In this document: positions 63,188 to 64,000 of the stretch, piece by piece
Layout: every line of letters begins with the position of its first letter
Position numbering within the stretch: the stretch's first letter is position 1
Assembly: GCA_002869065.1 (NCBI GenBank)
Contig: PKTR01000001.1
Coordinates: 673,118 to 737,117, forward strand
Reading direction: 5' to 3'
DNA: 64,000 nt
Source: Hyphomicrobiales bacterium
GTDB lineage: Bacteria > Pseudomonadota > Alphaproteobacteria > Rhizobiales > Rhodobiaceae
Notes under the pieces: model-generated
Database searches by the model: none
Seen by the model: only the letters and a program-made list of their open reading frames with translations
Told to the model about the DNA's origin: nothing
Translations under genes and position numbers: made by a program

Positions 63188-64000
63188 ATGAAAACACCTC
63201 GCTCCTTCTACAAACCGCTCGCCATCGGTGCGCCGCAGCCGCTGCGCGACATGCCGGTCCGCCTCGAGCGGATGATTCACTTCATCCCGCCGCATCTGGA
63301 AAAGGTTCGCGCCAAGGTGCCGGCGTTGATCGACCAGGTCGACGTCCTGCTCGGCAATCTCGAGGACGCCATTCCCGCCGAACACAAGCTCGCCGCGCGT
63401 GAGGGTTTCATCCAGCTCGCCAAAGACAACGATTTCGGCAACACCGGCCTGTGGACCCGCATCAACAGCCTCGACAGCCCGTGGGCGCTCGACGACATCG
63501 TCGAAGTGGTCAGCGCGGTCGGCAACAAGCTCGACGTCATCATGCTGCCGAAGGTCAACGGCCCGTGGGATGTGCACTATCTCGACCAGCTACTGGCGCA
63601 GCTTGAAGCCAAGCACGGCATCGAGAAGCCGATCCTCATCCACGTCATTCTGGAATCCGCCGAAGGCGTGAAGAATGTCGACGAGATCGCCTTCGCCAGC
63701 CCGCGCCTGCACGGCATGAGCCTCGGCCCCGCAGATCTCGCCGCCTCGCGCCAGATGAAGACCTCCCGCGTCGGCGGCGGCGATCCGGCCTATGTCGTGC
63801 TCTCCGATGCCGATGCCGCCGCTCCCGAAGCGCCCCGCACCGGCTTCCAGCAGGATTTGTGGCACTACACGCTCGGCAAGATGGTCGATGCCTGCATGTC
63901 TGCCGGCATCAAGCCGTTTTACGGCCCGTTCGCCGACTTCTCGGACCCGGCCGCCTGCGAAGCCCAGTTCCGCGGCTCATTCGTTCTCGGGTGCCTCGGC
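63188..64000 (+). CDS. Malyl-CoA / beta-methylmalyl-CoA / citramalyl-CoA lyase (Chloroflexus type), 5' part
   Basis: HpcH/HpaI-fold aldolase cut by the right edge (271 residues seen). Catalytic and metal residues are in GNLEDAIP (E59) and HVILESAEG. The runs [39 protein letters not shown] and QQDLWHYT match, from memory, the trifunctional lyase of the 3-hydroxypropionate bicycle of Chloroflexus aurantiacus closely, rather than the shorter CitE-like Mcl1 of Rhodobacter. AAGGAG stands at ideal distance from the ATG. It may cleave malyl-CoA to acetyl-CoA and glyoxylate, or citramalyl-CoA to acetyl-CoA and pyruvate. Confidence 0.9.
   Translation, partial: MKTPRSFYKPLAIGAPQPLRDMPVRLERMIHFIPPHLEKVRAKVPALIDQVDVLLGNLEDAIPAEHKLAAREGFIQLAKDNDFGNTGLWTRINSLDSPWALDDIVEVVSAVGNKLDVIMLPKVNGPWDVHYLDQLLAQLEAKHGIEKPILIHVILESAEGVKNVDEIAFASPRLHGMSLGPADLAASRQMKTSRVGGGDPAYVVLSDADAAAPEAPRTGFQQDLWHYTLGKMVDACMSAGIKPFYGPFADFSDPAACEAQFRGSFVLGCLG

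Overview
The window looks like chromosomal DNA of a high-GC alphaproteobacterium, most likely Hyphomicrobiales (Rhizobiales) or a close relative. This rests on the ArsR-type SoxR with a soxRS/soxVWXYZAB layout, a phosphatidylcholine synthase (Pcs), a TamA-TamB pair, many TRAP and ABC uptake systems, and uniformly GC-rich third positions. No phage, insertion sequence, CRISPR array or rRNA was seen. One tRNA gene (Ser, anticodon TGA) is present.

Layout. 1-999: 5' part of glmU (minus, cut by the window edge). 1176-3554: a membrane-anchored SPOR-like protein and an EamA permease. 3630-11381: a periplasmic thiosulfate-oxidation (Sox) locus. On the minus strand it has soxV and soxW-X-Y-Z-A-B; on the plus strand soxS, soxR and an unknown exported protein placed between soxV and soxW. 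No soxCD is present. 11400-19094: a minus-strand run of TAXI-type TRAP binding protein, fused TRAP permease, universal stress protein, class III aminotransferase and beta-keto acid cleavage enzyme, with a divergent RpiR regulator. 19283-21436: an unusual fusion of a CrtC/AttH lipocalin-like domain to a polyprenyl diphosphate synthase. 21631-28091: tRNA-Ser, then tamB and tamA.

28337-37188 is a polyamine/amide region: amidase, PotA-B-C-D-like ABC transporter, second amidase, then convergent N-carbamoylputrescine amidase and acetylpolyamine amidohydrolase. 37276-44666 is a TRAP transporter, diaminopropionate ammonia-lyase, M20 N-carbamoyl amino acid hydrolase and nitrilase-type N-carbamoyl-D-amino acid hydrolase, with a divergent RpiR regulator. 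44759-53804 holds rimO, an M20 deacylase, a BMP-type (nucleoside-like) ABC importer and a quinone oxidoreductase. 53951-64000 holds an RTX calcium-binding protein, pcs, a DUF2182 membrane protein, a cysteine-less YeeE/YedE pair, a UbiH-like monooxygenase, a family III CoA-transferase/racemase, an AEC permease, an LpxL-type acyltransferase and the start of a Chloroflexus-type malyl-CoA lyase.

Functionally the window combines chemolithotrophic sulfur oxidation with scavenging of organic nitrogen (polyamines, amides, carbamoylated amino acids, nucleosides). The most interesting candidates are the CrtC/AttH-prenyl synthase fusion, the diaminopropionate/carbamoylase cluster (possible ureido-alanine catabolism), the TAXI-Usp-aminotransferase-BKACE operon and the unknown exported protein in the sox locus. 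All family assignments are from motif and sequence recognition; no database search was run.
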